This document shows positions 46,440 to 57,493 of a DNA stretch of 64,000 nucleotides, in pieces. This stretch comes from Arbacia lixula (taxonomy: Eukaryota > Echinodermata > Echinoidea > Arbacioida > Arbaciidae): positions 11,589,395-11,653,394 of the forward strand of contig OZ022577.1 in the NCBI GenBank assembly GCA_963669155.1, given 5' to 3'. A model generated the notes under the pieces. That model was given only the letters and a program-made list of their open reading frames with translations. It made no database searches and was not told the origin of the DNA. The translations under genes and the position numbers were made by a program. The stretch's first letter is position 1; each line of letters opens with the position of its first letter.

Positions 46440-48662
46440 AAGTCAAGCTTAATAGGTTGCCTAATTATTGTTCTACCACTACGACTAGTACTGGTAACTA
46501 AACTTGTGTTGACATGCATGCAACTAATATCCACAATCTTTGGTATGTTAGCATTCCTATTGGCGAAATGCTTCATGATGATGTCAGCAAATTTGGCGAG
46601 TTTTTTTTTTTTGCTGGCAAGTATCTGCAGTGCGAAACAATTTTGACATATGGTAGGCAGTAGGGTATTTTTTTGAAAGACGGTGACATAGATATAATTT
46701 TCTTTCCTGGCTAAAAATTGGACAAAAAAATAAAGAGTGGAATTCATCCCCTACAACTGACATTCTGCAATAAAAGGACACTCTAATTCGCTAATGGTAC
46801 ACTCTCTGAATCTAACAAAGGTAACTGGCAAACGGTGTGATCTGCATCTAAAGCGATACAGAGATATTATATCTTTAGGATTCAATTGTACTAAATACTC
46901 TTCAAACAAATTGTCCTCTTTAAATATCCTGTAATTTAGGCATACACTATTCGACCAGGATTTAGCTTTCCATTCCTGTTTGTACATATCGTTAAGTCTT
47001 GATTTAAGGGCATTAAGAAACCAACGCCTTGATGACTCCATACGTTTCCCATTCCAGCACTATTCAAAATACATTTGATGCACGTAAGCCATTTCATTGA
47101 GTTCTGGTCTTCACCATGTATACGTCTTTGAATATTATATAGCAAAAATGCGTATTTTTGCGGATTATTCTTTACAAGCCTAAGCCAGAAGCCTACCATT
47201 CTACATTTTTCTGGTTTGCAATAATGCTACGTCCTGTCTCTCCATATATCATACAATCAGGGGTGAATTTATTTACATGTAAAATTGACCTCAGAAACTT
47301 TCTGTGAAATATTTCTATTTGATTCAAATCTTCATAGCCCCATGCCTCACAACCATATCGAAGAATCGGCAAAACCAAGTGTTCGAACAACTCACATTGG
47401 ATATCTAACGGCAAATAAAGCTTCTGCGCCTTAACCTTCATGCTAAATAAAGCTTTCTTTGCTTGGATATACACTTCTTGGAACTTCCATTAAAATTGAA
47501 CTTAGCACCAAGATACGCAAAGTCACTTACAACGTCAACAGTTTCATTGCCAATGTGAAATGTTGGAAATTTGCGTACTTTTCCCCTGGAGAACATCATT
47601 ACTTTAGATCTACTTCCATTAACACTCAATTTCCATTCATGACAGTATTGAGGTACCACACTAAGGGCTGACTGGAGTTTCTCTGGGGTTTCAGCTAGGA
47701 TTATTGTATCATCAGCTTACAATAAAGTATAAAGATGGAGGTATTAGATCCAAATGTCCAACATCTGAGACTAATTCTATGTTCCACTTTTCCTTCGCTA
47801 CATATTCCAGGCCATTGTAGTGCCTACTAATGTGCGCCTCAAAATCATTTAAATATATTGAGAAGAGCAAAGGAGAGAGATTTTCACCCTGCCTGACACC
47901 AATGTTACACTGAAATGCATCAGATGATTTACCATCAACAAAAACACAAGACTTTGCACACTTAAACATATTCCTGATAACTTCAAAAACCTTACCATTG
48001 ACTCCAGACTTCAATAACTTATACCACAAGGATGTCCTATCAACTAAATCAAAGGCCTTCCTGTAGTCAATGAAGGCACAGTATATACGTTTCTTTCTAT
48101 GTAGATAAACATGTATCATCGTGCTTAATGCGAAAATGTGGTCAGTGATTTAGTAACCAACACGAAGGCCTGCTTGTTCTTCCCAAAGCTTTGCTTCGTT
48201 CTTGAAGAAAAGAGTTATTCTACTATTCAATACTGAAGTGAGCAACTTTCCTAAACAGCTCAAAATGGTTATTCCTCTGTGATTGTCTGGATCGGTATCT
48301 TTACCCTTGTTCTTAAAGATCGGAATAACCATCCCAAGACACCAATCTTTTGGAACAATACCACTTTCCAATACAATAGTAAAATACGCAGTGATCACTT
48401 CCAAAACTTTTGTAGAGCAATTCTTGAAAAAAAAATCATTCCTCATCATATCAACACCACAAGCCAAATTGTTCTTTGATTTTTTAACAGTCAATATAAC
48501 CTCACTAACAGTGATTTGAGAGTTCAATACATCACTTATAGGATTTAAGATGTTCACAAATGGTCTTTGATTCATCACCATGGAGACGACGAAAATGGTA
48601 AAAAAAAACTTGAAGTAGAACTTTAAAGGTACTTGAATCTTTCTTTGCAGATGGATTACCAT
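46440..48662 (-). mobile_element. Degenerate non-LTR retrotransposon, reverse transcriptase to C-terminus
   Basis: Consecutive minus-strand frames form one RT protein: KKSKNNLACGVDMMRND, GMVIPIFKNKGK, NHRGITILSCLGKLLTSVLN, EEQAGLRVGY, then CAFIDYRKAFDLVDR, GVRQGENLSPLLFSIYLND, ADDTIILAETPEKLQS, KVMMFSRGK, PILRYGCEAWGYEDL and FHRKFLRSIL. The Tyr of the catalytic YADD is replaced by a TAA stop (47717-47719), and there are several frameshifts. The C-terminal part ends near 46440. The endonuclease domain is not visible to the right of 48662. Clade not determined. Confidence 0.85.
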
Positions 48663-48939
48663 TCAAAATTTTCTAGTATTCCCTTGGGTCCTGTGTCTTT
48701 TTTATACGAACATGGCGAAGATGAGCATAAAAAGGAGAGGGCTATTTTTCATGCGAGATTAGCGCGTTAGCGCTAAAGGATTATTGTTCTTAGGATCACG
48801 TTCAATCCCTATGCAGCTATAGAGGACAAGTTATTGCCTGCAGAGGTAATGATAGTAATCCCGGAGCTTGTGCGTAGCTACAATATAGCATTACATAATG
48901 CCGTCCACGCATGGACCAATAAAATGAATTGAATTGAGA

Positions 48940-49073
48940 AAAGGGGGTGGAAGACAGAAAGAGAGGAAGAAAAAGACTAATGGACAAACATATAGAGAAA
49001 GCAGGAGAGAGGGAGGGGGTTGACATAAAGAGAGAAATAGAGAAAGGGAGTGAGGGATTGAGAGAGAGGGAGG

Positions 49074-49160
<87 letters not shown>
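48940..49160. repeat. Purine-rich (GA)n microsatellite block
   Basis: Degenerate purine stretch leading into nearly perfect (GA)n at about 49078-49158. Confidence 0.92.
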
Positions 49161-49163
<3 letters not shown>

Positions 49164-49164
49164 T

Positions 49165-50510
49165 TATGTGTTCTCAGCATGCGCTTTCAGGTGTATCTCC
49201 AATTGCGAACATGATTGTGTAGCAATGGCTTCTCATAGAGAACAAAAGAAATGTAGAGTCTCATTTCGCTTGTCCACCTATATCAATATAAACAGTTTTT
49301 TCGCTTAAAATGCACGTCAGTGCACGCAAACAATGATAACACATAGCTCATGATATAATTTTGACAATTATTGAATCCCACGAGTCCAGAAAAATCCGGA
49401 AAGTGAAAAAATAAGTCAATTTTTTAAGTGAGAAAAATAGCTAATAATATATCACTCAATCCTTTAGAAGAGAGCAAAGTACATGATCTTTAATGGTGTT
49501 GCCCTGAACTTTCTTTAAAAAAATTAATAGAATGTGATAAGAAACAGCTATCAAAGATATTTCTTTTCAAGTTGATTTCCGTTAAATGTCGGTGCTGAGC
49601 ATGAGACATCAAAGCATTGTCGTGATTTGGAATGTTTGTAACATTCATTAGCACTCTAATTTAGTATCCATCCAGATGTTTGACAATATAGTATGCTTGA
49701 GTTGTTCCTCCTTCCTAACACCTCCCTGCTCTCATATAGACAAGTTACTTGCACATGAGCATCACGCACATAAAAATACAGAAAGCACATGTCATGCTGA
49801 AAACATGTAGAGTTGAAGAAGCTGACCAGGGCTGTGAGGTCCGTTCATCCTGGAAACTGACTGGTTTGGCCTTTGTGAGCTCATTACAATAAGGAGTGCA
49901 GTGTGATGATAGTGCAGGTGCAATGACATCTAAATGTATTCTCACATACTTGCCCTCATAAATGATAGGATATCAACCAGTCCGGGGATTGGTTGCTTTC
50001 CAGGAATACGTGTATAAATCAACCGTTTACTTAACATGAACACTTAATTTTACAAGACGTCCTTCCTGCGGGGAGATGATGCCCTTTGCCTTCATAAATA
50101 TTATGCAGTCATATACTCAGGCCAATATATACACATGTACCAACAAAATGATTATAGGTGATGATTTACCTGTAAAAGCTGGAGGCATATACGACGAGGA
50201 CTGCGGTGAACGAGCTGCACGAACAACAGTACAATGTACAGGCATGTATGGGGTAAAGGAATTATACCCAAACCCTTCAGTGGTCAGATTCATGATGCAT
50301 GACCACGCCCGAAGCGCGACTCCACTCGTACCGATTCATGAATATTCATGAATTTATTTCCTCGAGATAAAACGGCGGACTTTAATCAGCCATTCCCATA
50401 TAAGATTGACCACTTTACTCTTATCAACCATTTTGAAAGCATAATATTGCTATACGCACAAGGTGTCATACTGGCCTGATTGATTTAGTTCGGGAATACA
50501 GCGAGTTTCC
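49165..50510. other. Intergenic, no gene seen
   Basis: No recognisable exon, no terminal inverted repeats and no simple repeats of note. Confidence 0.5.
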
Positions 50511-50511
50511 A

Positions 50512-50910
50512 TGAGGTAAGCGAGGGTACGACATGTACGAGGAGGTTTTGAGATAGAAGGTATATCGTAAACGTACGGCACACGTACATTTATGAAAAAA
50601 GCGAGTGAACAAGGAGGTTTTTAGGAAAATGGATATTTATTTGAGAGAGACTTGTTATTGCAGCATATAATTTAAAAGAAGCGAGTGTAAAAGGGGGTCA
50701 TGCGAGTGCTCAAGGAGGTTTTGAGAGAGAAGGTATATATCATACAGAAATACACGGCAAACGTACATCTATGATAGAGAAGCGAGTGTACAAGGAGGTT
50801 TCAGGAAAAGGGGTATACAATTGAGAAAAAGTCACAATACAGCATATATTATTTAAAAGAAGCAAGTGTACAAGGAGGTCAAGTGAATGTACAAAATGGT
50901 TTTGAGACAG

Positions 50911-50945
<35 letters not shown>
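50512..50945 (+). repeat. Tandem repeat, ~178-bp period, 2.4 copies, ending in (TA)n
   Basis: GGTTTTGAGA-AGAAGGTATAT starts near 50541, 50717 and 50898. Each unit has GCGAGTGTACAAGGAGGTTT and GCATATA.TTTAAAAGAAGC. The last copy runs into a TA microsatellite (about 50918-50945). Confidence 0.8.
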
Positions 50946-50947
<2 letters not shown>

Positions 50948-52076
50948 TACATATTTAATAATTCTAAAATAACTAAGCAAACACTAGTGATTTTTCAACG
51001 TTAAACATTTTAAAATGTTGGCATGCTTAGCCTATATCCCTCTGAACTACGGAATGCTCGAATGATACTTAACAAAGTCAACATTTTGAAATATCTGTTA
51101 AGCTTTTTCGTGAATTTTGCCTTCAATGAAGTAAGCAACAAATCCCTTTCCCCGCCACAGCTGATTTAATGCTTAGTCTGACAAAATGCAACAGAAATAT
51201 CGTCGCACGCGTAATGCACATTCATTCACTTTTCGAGGCCCTTATTACGCAACTCAGCTTTCCATAAATCACTATTGCTCTCAAGGATCGTCTGATCACG
51301 AACAATAGATGTGACACAACATTTTGAATAGTCGTTGTCGGTGTGAACTGAAACGTCGCATCTTATATCGTGTCGTTTGTCGGAATGGCGGATGTCGGAT
51401 TCGGTCTGAATCCGCCGTCGGAATAACAATGTCGGCCCGACATCACATTTCCAATCACTTCCCACCATGTTAAAATGTCTCAAGATAGGACATTGACGCG
51501 ATGTCGGCACGACATCAGCATTGAGATCTCGAAATGAGCTCGAAGTATTGCTGTCGGTCCGACATCACATTTTCAACCACTTCCCGACATATTTAAATGT
51601 CACTAGTTACGACATTGGGGCGATGTCGGCACAACAACAGCTTTAATATATCATAATCAAGTCAGAATTGCCACGTCGGCCCGACATCTCACTCTCAACC
51701 ATTAACCAATATTTTTCTTGTCACTAATTACGATATGGGCGCAATGTTGGCACGACGTCAGCTTTGAGATATGGATGTTACTTCAAAGTATTGATGCCGC
51801 CTCGATATCACAATTTCAGAAACCCCCGACGTGTTTAAATGTTATTATATTCCACATACTAAGAATGTTGCTATATGATTGGTCAAGAGTTGATCACGTG
51901 ATGAGGCGTAGTGTTTCCTATCAGATCACCTGAGAATAAAAGTTCGTTACACTCTAGGTGATAGTACTTTTTGGTTTCGCTGATCTCTTCACTCCTCACA
52001 GTCCTAATGCGTGATTAATATTTTGAGTACGCGCGAAATAAAAGTGCGTTACACTCGGACTATCACTTGACATCTA

Positions 52077-52142
52077 ACGCGTCCTAACACGCGTCCTAAT
52101 GCGCGTCCTAATACGCGTCCTAACGTGCGTCCTAACGCGTGT
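52077..52142 (+). repeat. 12-bp minisatellite CGCGTCCTAACG
   Basis: Five consecutive variants of CGCGTCCTAA(C/T)(A/G) followed by a partial unit. Contains MluI-like ACGCGT steps. Confidence 0.9.
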
Positions 52143-52240
52143 TCCCCATGGCAGCGGGTTATGGGGATAAGTAAACATTACCTTTTTACGTCAAATTGTC
52201 ATTTTTTGGTATAGATAGTTGATTTCAGATGTGGAATATA

Positions 52241-52412
52241 AAGCAAATAATCAACTTTTGGTTTCAAGCAATGAGACGAGCTATCACTTCCTCGGCGATC
52301 TGAATGTATACGCTATCTTTCCTCAGCTGCGCTTCGGAAAGATAGCTACATCCAGATCGCCTTGGAAGTGATAGTTCGTCCCATCACCCTCACCAACGCT
52401 GATTATTTGCTT
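52241..52412. repeat. 172-bp foldback palindrome
   Basis: AAGCAAATAATCA at the left and TGATTATTTGCTT at the right. Inner GACGAGCTATCACTTCC pairs with GGAAGTGATAGTTCGTC, and CTATCTTTCC with GGAAAGATAG. Confidence 0.85.
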
Positions 52413-54135
52413 ACTATTTACGACATTGGCGGGATATCGGCACGTCAGATTTAAGATATCGAAAATTATCCTCAAATATTGATATCAGCCCAACATCAAT
52501 ATTTCAACTAATTCTTAACGTATCTAACCATGTTAACTGTCACTAGTTACGACATTGGCCTGATGTCGGCGCGACGTCAGCTTTAAAACGTCGGAAGAAT
52601 TCGAGATAATGACGTCGGGCCGACATAACATTTTCAACCATAAACCGACATGTTTAATTGGCACTAGTTACGATATTGGCGCGATGTCGGCATGACGTCA
52701 GCTTCGAAATAAAGAAATTAGCTCGAAGGATTGATATTAGTTCGACATCACATTTTCAACCACTTCCATTATGTTTAAATGTTACTAGTAACGACGTCAG
52801 CTTTAAAATACCGGAATCAAGTCAGAATAACGACGTCGGCCCGACATCACATTTTTAACCATTAACCGACATGTTTAATTGTCAATGGTTACGATATTGG
52901 CGCAATTGTCGGCACGACGTCAGCTTTGAGATATCGAAATTAGGTCGGAATATTGATGTTGGCTCGACATCACATTTTCAATCACATCCCAATATGTTTA
53001 AATGCTACTAGTTGAGACATTGGCGCGATGTCGGCACAACGTAAGCTTTGAGACATTGAAAAGAAGTCTGAATAATGATGTCGGCCCGACATCTTATTTT
53101 CAATCACTTCCCGACGTGTTCGAATGCAACTAGTCACGATATTGGCGAGATGACGGCACGACGTCAGTTTGAGATATAGAAAAAAAATTGGAATAATAAT
53201 GTCAGTCCGACATCATATTTTCAACTATTTCCCGACATGTTTAATGTCACGTGATACGTGAACTTCAAGATATCAAACTGAGCCTGAAATATTGATATCG
53301 GAAACACGTCACATTTTCAAGCATTTTGCGATATGTTGATGTCACTAGTAAATATATTGGCGCGATGGTGGCACGACGTCAGCGTTGAGATATCGATATC
53401 AAGTCGGAATAATAACGTCGGCCCGACATCACACTTTTAACCACATCCCTACATGTTTAAACGATACCAGCACGACGTCAACTTTAATATAGTGAAATTA
53501 GGTTGAAATATTGATATTGGCCCTACATCACATATTCAACCATTTCCCGACATGTCTTCAGCACAACGACAACTTTGAGATATCGCAATTAAGTCGGAAC
53601 ACTAACGTCGGTCCGACATCACATTTTGAACCATTTCCCGATATGTTTAAATATCACTCGCAACGACATTGGCGCGATGCCGGCACGACGTCAGATTTGC
53701 GATCTCGAAATTAGGTCCGAATAATAGCGTCAGCCCGACATCACTTTTTCAACCACTTCCCGATATTCTTTAATGTCACTAGTTACGACATTGGTGCGAT
53801 GTCGGCTCGACGTTAGCTTTGAAATATGGGAATCAAGTCAAAATAATGACGTCGGCCCGACATCACATTTTCAACCATTTCTCGATATGTTAAAATGTCT
53901 CTATTTACGGCATTGGCGCGATGCCGGCACAACGGCAGCTATGAGAATGATATCGAAATGAAGTCGGAATGATAACGTCGGCCCCGACATCATATTTTGA
54001 ACCATGTCCCGATATTTTCAAATGTCACTACTTACGACAATGGCGCGATGACGGCACGACGTCGGCATTGAGTTATTGCAATTAGGTCGGAAAATGATGT
54101 CGGCCCGACATAAAATCACAACCAAATACCGACTT

Positions 54136-54805
54136 ATTTGACTGCCATCTTTTTTTTAATGGAAGACTATCATTGAAAAATGCCCCCTCGCAGTTATAAA
54201 ATCATTAGCCCTCTCAACTTAGACAGTTTCCTTGCGAGTTTTGTAGATGCCCCTCTTTCAAGATTATACCCTCTATCGAGTTTACCTCCGCCCCCTTTTT
54301 TTCAGGGGAAGTGTAATTGTAGTGCTTGCTCGTGAGCAGGCGATATGTAACCTCACACATCGTTATTAGAGAGACAATACTATAGCAAAAAACATTCTGC
54401 ACAACTCGATCTCTTAAAAGGGGGCACGTTCTCGAAGGGCACCCCCACCCATGAATTTTGACGCCCCAGCTGCGACAACACTATCGTTATGGCCGTTTGT
54501 CTTTCTAATCACACAATCGTACTTTAAGTATAATGGATCATCCATTATAAAGGGGGTAGGGCTAAAAACCCGAGCATTTTAAACACAATTAAATTGGTAC
54601 ATGATCACTTTATTTCAAAGTTGGCCCATAGCATTATCAATTATCAAGAGAAAGGTACGTACTACACTCTTCCCGGGTCGGTTTTCCTTTTGGATGTGGC
54701 ACAATGTTATAAGTTAAAAAATGACAGAAGAATGTAATCTAAAGAGACAAATTTTCCTTCACCAAAGGGGCAATTTCATTGGCCTTGGGTCCTCTGACCA
54801 TGACC
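54136..54805. other. Spacer after satellite, no gene seen
   Basis: No recognisable exon. The sequence returns to the AT-rich background with no further satellite units. Confidence 0.5.
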
Positions 54806-55031
54806 TAGCTGCTAGCCTAGTTACTAGGCTGAGGAGCGCATGGTAACAACCGGGTCTGTTAACTATGTCTGGTAATACATACTAGGCCCTAATCCCTCTG
54901 ACTGCCCTGTGGGCGAAAAAGAGGATCCAGGGCAGTCCAGGGGGATTAGGGGGCCTAGTCTGTATTACCAGACATAGTTGTTTACAGACTCGGTTGCGAT
55001 CACGCTCTCCTCAGCCTAGGCTACGTAGCTA
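54806..55031. repeat. 226-bp foldback element
   Basis: Arms of about 95 bp: CTATGTCTGGTAATACA pairs with TGTATTACCAGACATAG, CTAGGCCCTAATCCC with GGGATTAGGGGGCCTAG-like sequence, and CTGCCCTG with CAGGGCAG. The outer ends are TAGCT.CTAGCCTAG-type sequence. Noncoding. Confidence 0.85.
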
Positions 55032-55042
55032 CCCGAAATATC

Positions 55043-55788
55043 TAAACACAACAAAAAAAGTAAGTCCCCCCTAAACAAAACAGCATATTTTTTTTATCGA
55101 AAAGGTTTTGGGAAAAATAGTATGTCAGGACTGTTCCTTAACTTCTTGACTAACTTCTGTGTGAAAATCACATTAATCCAATTAGTCATGCATGAGTGGG
55201 CAAAAAAGTCACAAGGGTAGTTGTTTATGCCGTTTTAACAATACATTTTGGCATTTTTTGTGCATTTTTAAAAGTTTTTTCACTCAACCATGACACGAAA
55301 ATGATTTATGATTACATAACAAGTCTTATTACATATCTCTAGTTTTTTTTTTTTTTTTTTACCAAAATAAAGGGTTTTTAAAAGTTTCTAACTCAAGAGG
55401 GATGAGTATTTGTTAAACGGTGCTCACTCAACCAGAACAATTGGTTTAGTGTCGGGATAGGTATTAGTGCATCGAGAGATGGATGATAAACATTAAAAGG
55501 ACATAAATTATGCACCAGAAATTGAAGTCATCAAAAATTCATATGACAAAATCCCAAAATTACCCTTGTGACTTTTGAAAAGTGACATTTTTTCCTTTAA
55601 ACTTCGCCCATACATGCATGACTAATTGGATTTCCACACATAAGTTAAGGAATAAGTTAAGTAAGTCAATAAGTTAAGGAACAATCCTGCCAAATTATTT
55701 TGCCCAAAATCTCTTCGATAAAAAGTTATGCCATTTTGCTTAGGGGGGGGGGGGGGGGGGGGGAATTTACTTTTTTTTGTTGTGTTTA
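55043..55788. repeat. 746-bp foldback element
   Basis: Ends TAAACACAACAAAAAAAGTAA and TTACTTTTTTTTGTTGTGTTTA. Arms of about 200 bp continue inward with TTATCGAAAAGG, TTTTGGG.AAAATA, GTTCCTTAACTT, CCAATTAGTCATGCAT and AAGTCACAAGGGTA, each inverted on the right (55510-55740). The right arm has a 21-bp G run where the left has six C, so the tract has expanded. Confidence 0.85.
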
Positions 55789-56693
55789 CAGTTATATTTT
55801 GTTGTGATTTATGTGGTGTTGTGTTGTTTACCAGTGCAGGCAGGTACGGGGGTATTCCTTTTCAACTGGAAGCAACCAGCGAAAAGTAGGAAACGTAGTA
55901 GTAAATATATGCAAGTTACATCTTTTTTGTTACCCTCGCAGTCCCATATCTGTGTTGTGCTGAGTGGGTTAATTACTCAAAAAATAATTTGTGACCTTGA
56001 AATGCTGGTTATTGTCTGTGAACATGTTCACCGGCCATCGTGTATGTGAAATCAAAAGTGATTTGAATATGTGCTAATGGAGATACAGCGTCGTTAAAGA
56101 GCAACACTTTTTCTAATCCCAACATGTCTAAGGAAATAATTATCTGCATATCCCTACATTTGAGGGTTCTATGGGGAATATCACAATTTCATTGCTTGAC
56201 ATTTCCTTGAAGGCCTCGATCAGATTTGTAGAAAACACGCGATCAATACATGTACAAATTATTACAGAACGCGCGATCAATACAAACAATTACGTAACGT
56301 TTTAACCCCGTTTGATCCTCCCATTCATGAACATCTTTGGAGATAAATCGCTCTGCCGTCCATCACATTATCTACTTTCTTTTGTTGTGTTTGACTACCT
56401 GTATTTCATCGCTGGACCTTGCTATAAACTCTTAGAAAGCGAATCTTTGCAGAAAATCCTTTGTGAGTTGCAATGAACACGCAGTCTCGGCAGCTTGCTA
56501 TACGATATTGTCTGATGCGCTAACAACCTTTTTTTTTTTTTTTTTTAAATAGTACCGATAGGCCTATTTATTCTTATTCAACACAACATTGTCATGATTG
56601 TTATATTCCACATGCAAGAACATGCCGAGCCTATATCCTAGAAAGTGGTTGCCTTCTCGGCAGGGGAAAGTGTGGCAGTTACTTTTCAAGTCT
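55789..56693. other. Intergenic, no gene seen
   Basis: Contains short open frames without recognisable product and a T-rich run near 56530-56548. Confidence 0.5.
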
Positions 56694-56849
56694 GGGCCCT
56701 GTTGCATAAAACTTTCCATTGATGACGGTCACTTTGCTACGAATGGCAACTTCTATGGAAATATTTTAATTTGATTGAGCGATTTACCACGGTAGTTAAC
56801 ATTGGTGGCAGAGTTATCATCAATGGTGAGTTTTATGCAACGGGGCCCA
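56694..56849. repeat. GTTGCATA-family foldback MITE
   Basis: GGGCCCTGTTGCATAAAACT at the left and GTTTTATGCAACGGGGCCC-like sequence at the right, 156 bp. Inside, CCATTGATG and ATCAATGG arms. One of the two best preserved copies. Confidence 0.88.
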
Positions 56850-57336
56850 GATGTGATGAAACGAATACACTGGACCACGCATTGCATAAAAAAAAATGCC
56901 CTTTGGGGCAACAAAATCACGTTTCACAGGGGCTGATTGTGGCATTTCAGGGGCTGGATCATCCTGAGCCCTGAGTTGTGTATTTTCCTATTACATTGAA
57001 GCGTGGTTTTTTTTTGCCAGCAACATTGGAACTCAGTTCTCCACTATGTTCCTACAAATCGTGTACACAATAATCAATTCAAACGTTGTGAATCTACATA
57101 ATAATGTCTTTGTATTTACATGTAGGTATTTTTGCATGTATCTGACTCTTTCTATCTCTCATTCACATTCCATTTTTATATCTTCCCCTTCTTTCGATCC
57201 CTCCACTTCAATATAGCTGCTATTTGTCTGTATCTTTTCCCCGTCATCTCCTGATTTTACAATAACGTTTATTTGTTTATTCAATACATTTCAAACCTAT
57301 TTGAATAAAACAAGGCAGCAGGGTACTGGCCGTTCT

Positions 57337-57493
57337 GGGTCCCGTTGCATAAAACTTACCATTGATGTAACTATGCTATCAATGGCAACCTTATATGGAA
57401 ACCTTTAATTTTATTGGCTGTTAAGTAATGTTACCATGCTACTTGCCATTGATGGCAGATTACTATTAATGGTAAGTTTTATGCAACGGGCCC
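57337..57493. repeat. GTTGCATA-family foldback MITE
   Basis: GGGTCCCGTTGCATAAAACT and AGTTTTATGCAACGGGCCC, 157 bp, with TTACCATTGATG and TTAATGGTAAG arms. About 490 bp from the previous copy, same length. Confidence 0.88.

Larger units (their letters stand above)
51845..52412. mobile_element. Insertion interrupting the satellite, with foldback arm
   Basis: The satellite breaks at ...GTTTAAATG|TTATTATATTC and resumes at TATTTACGACATTGGCGGG. The insert holds two related segments (AATAAAAGTTCGTTACACTC and AATAAAAGTGCGTTACACTC), a 12-bp minisatellite (52077-52142) and a 172-bp palindrome (52241-52412). Confidence 0.6.
51410..54135 (+). repeat. Diverged satellite array, ~121-bp period, about 17-18 units
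   Basis: Marker GTCGGCCCGACATCACATTT recurs at about 51431, 51553, 51674 and 51795 and on to 54100, spaced 121-122 bp. A second marker, ACATTGGCGCGATGTCGGCA followed by CGACGTCAGCTTTGAGATAT, recurs in step. Units differ at many positions and a few have internal deletions (near 52790, 53250, 53470, 53560). Each unit has several CpG and two imperfect GTCGG.NCGAC palindromes. Interrupted by about 570 bp at 51845-52412. Confidence 0.9.

Noticed and set aside
51410-54135. CRISPR-like array
   Set aside because: Repeat units are about 121 bp and contiguous without unique spacers, in a eukaryotic setting; this is a satellite.
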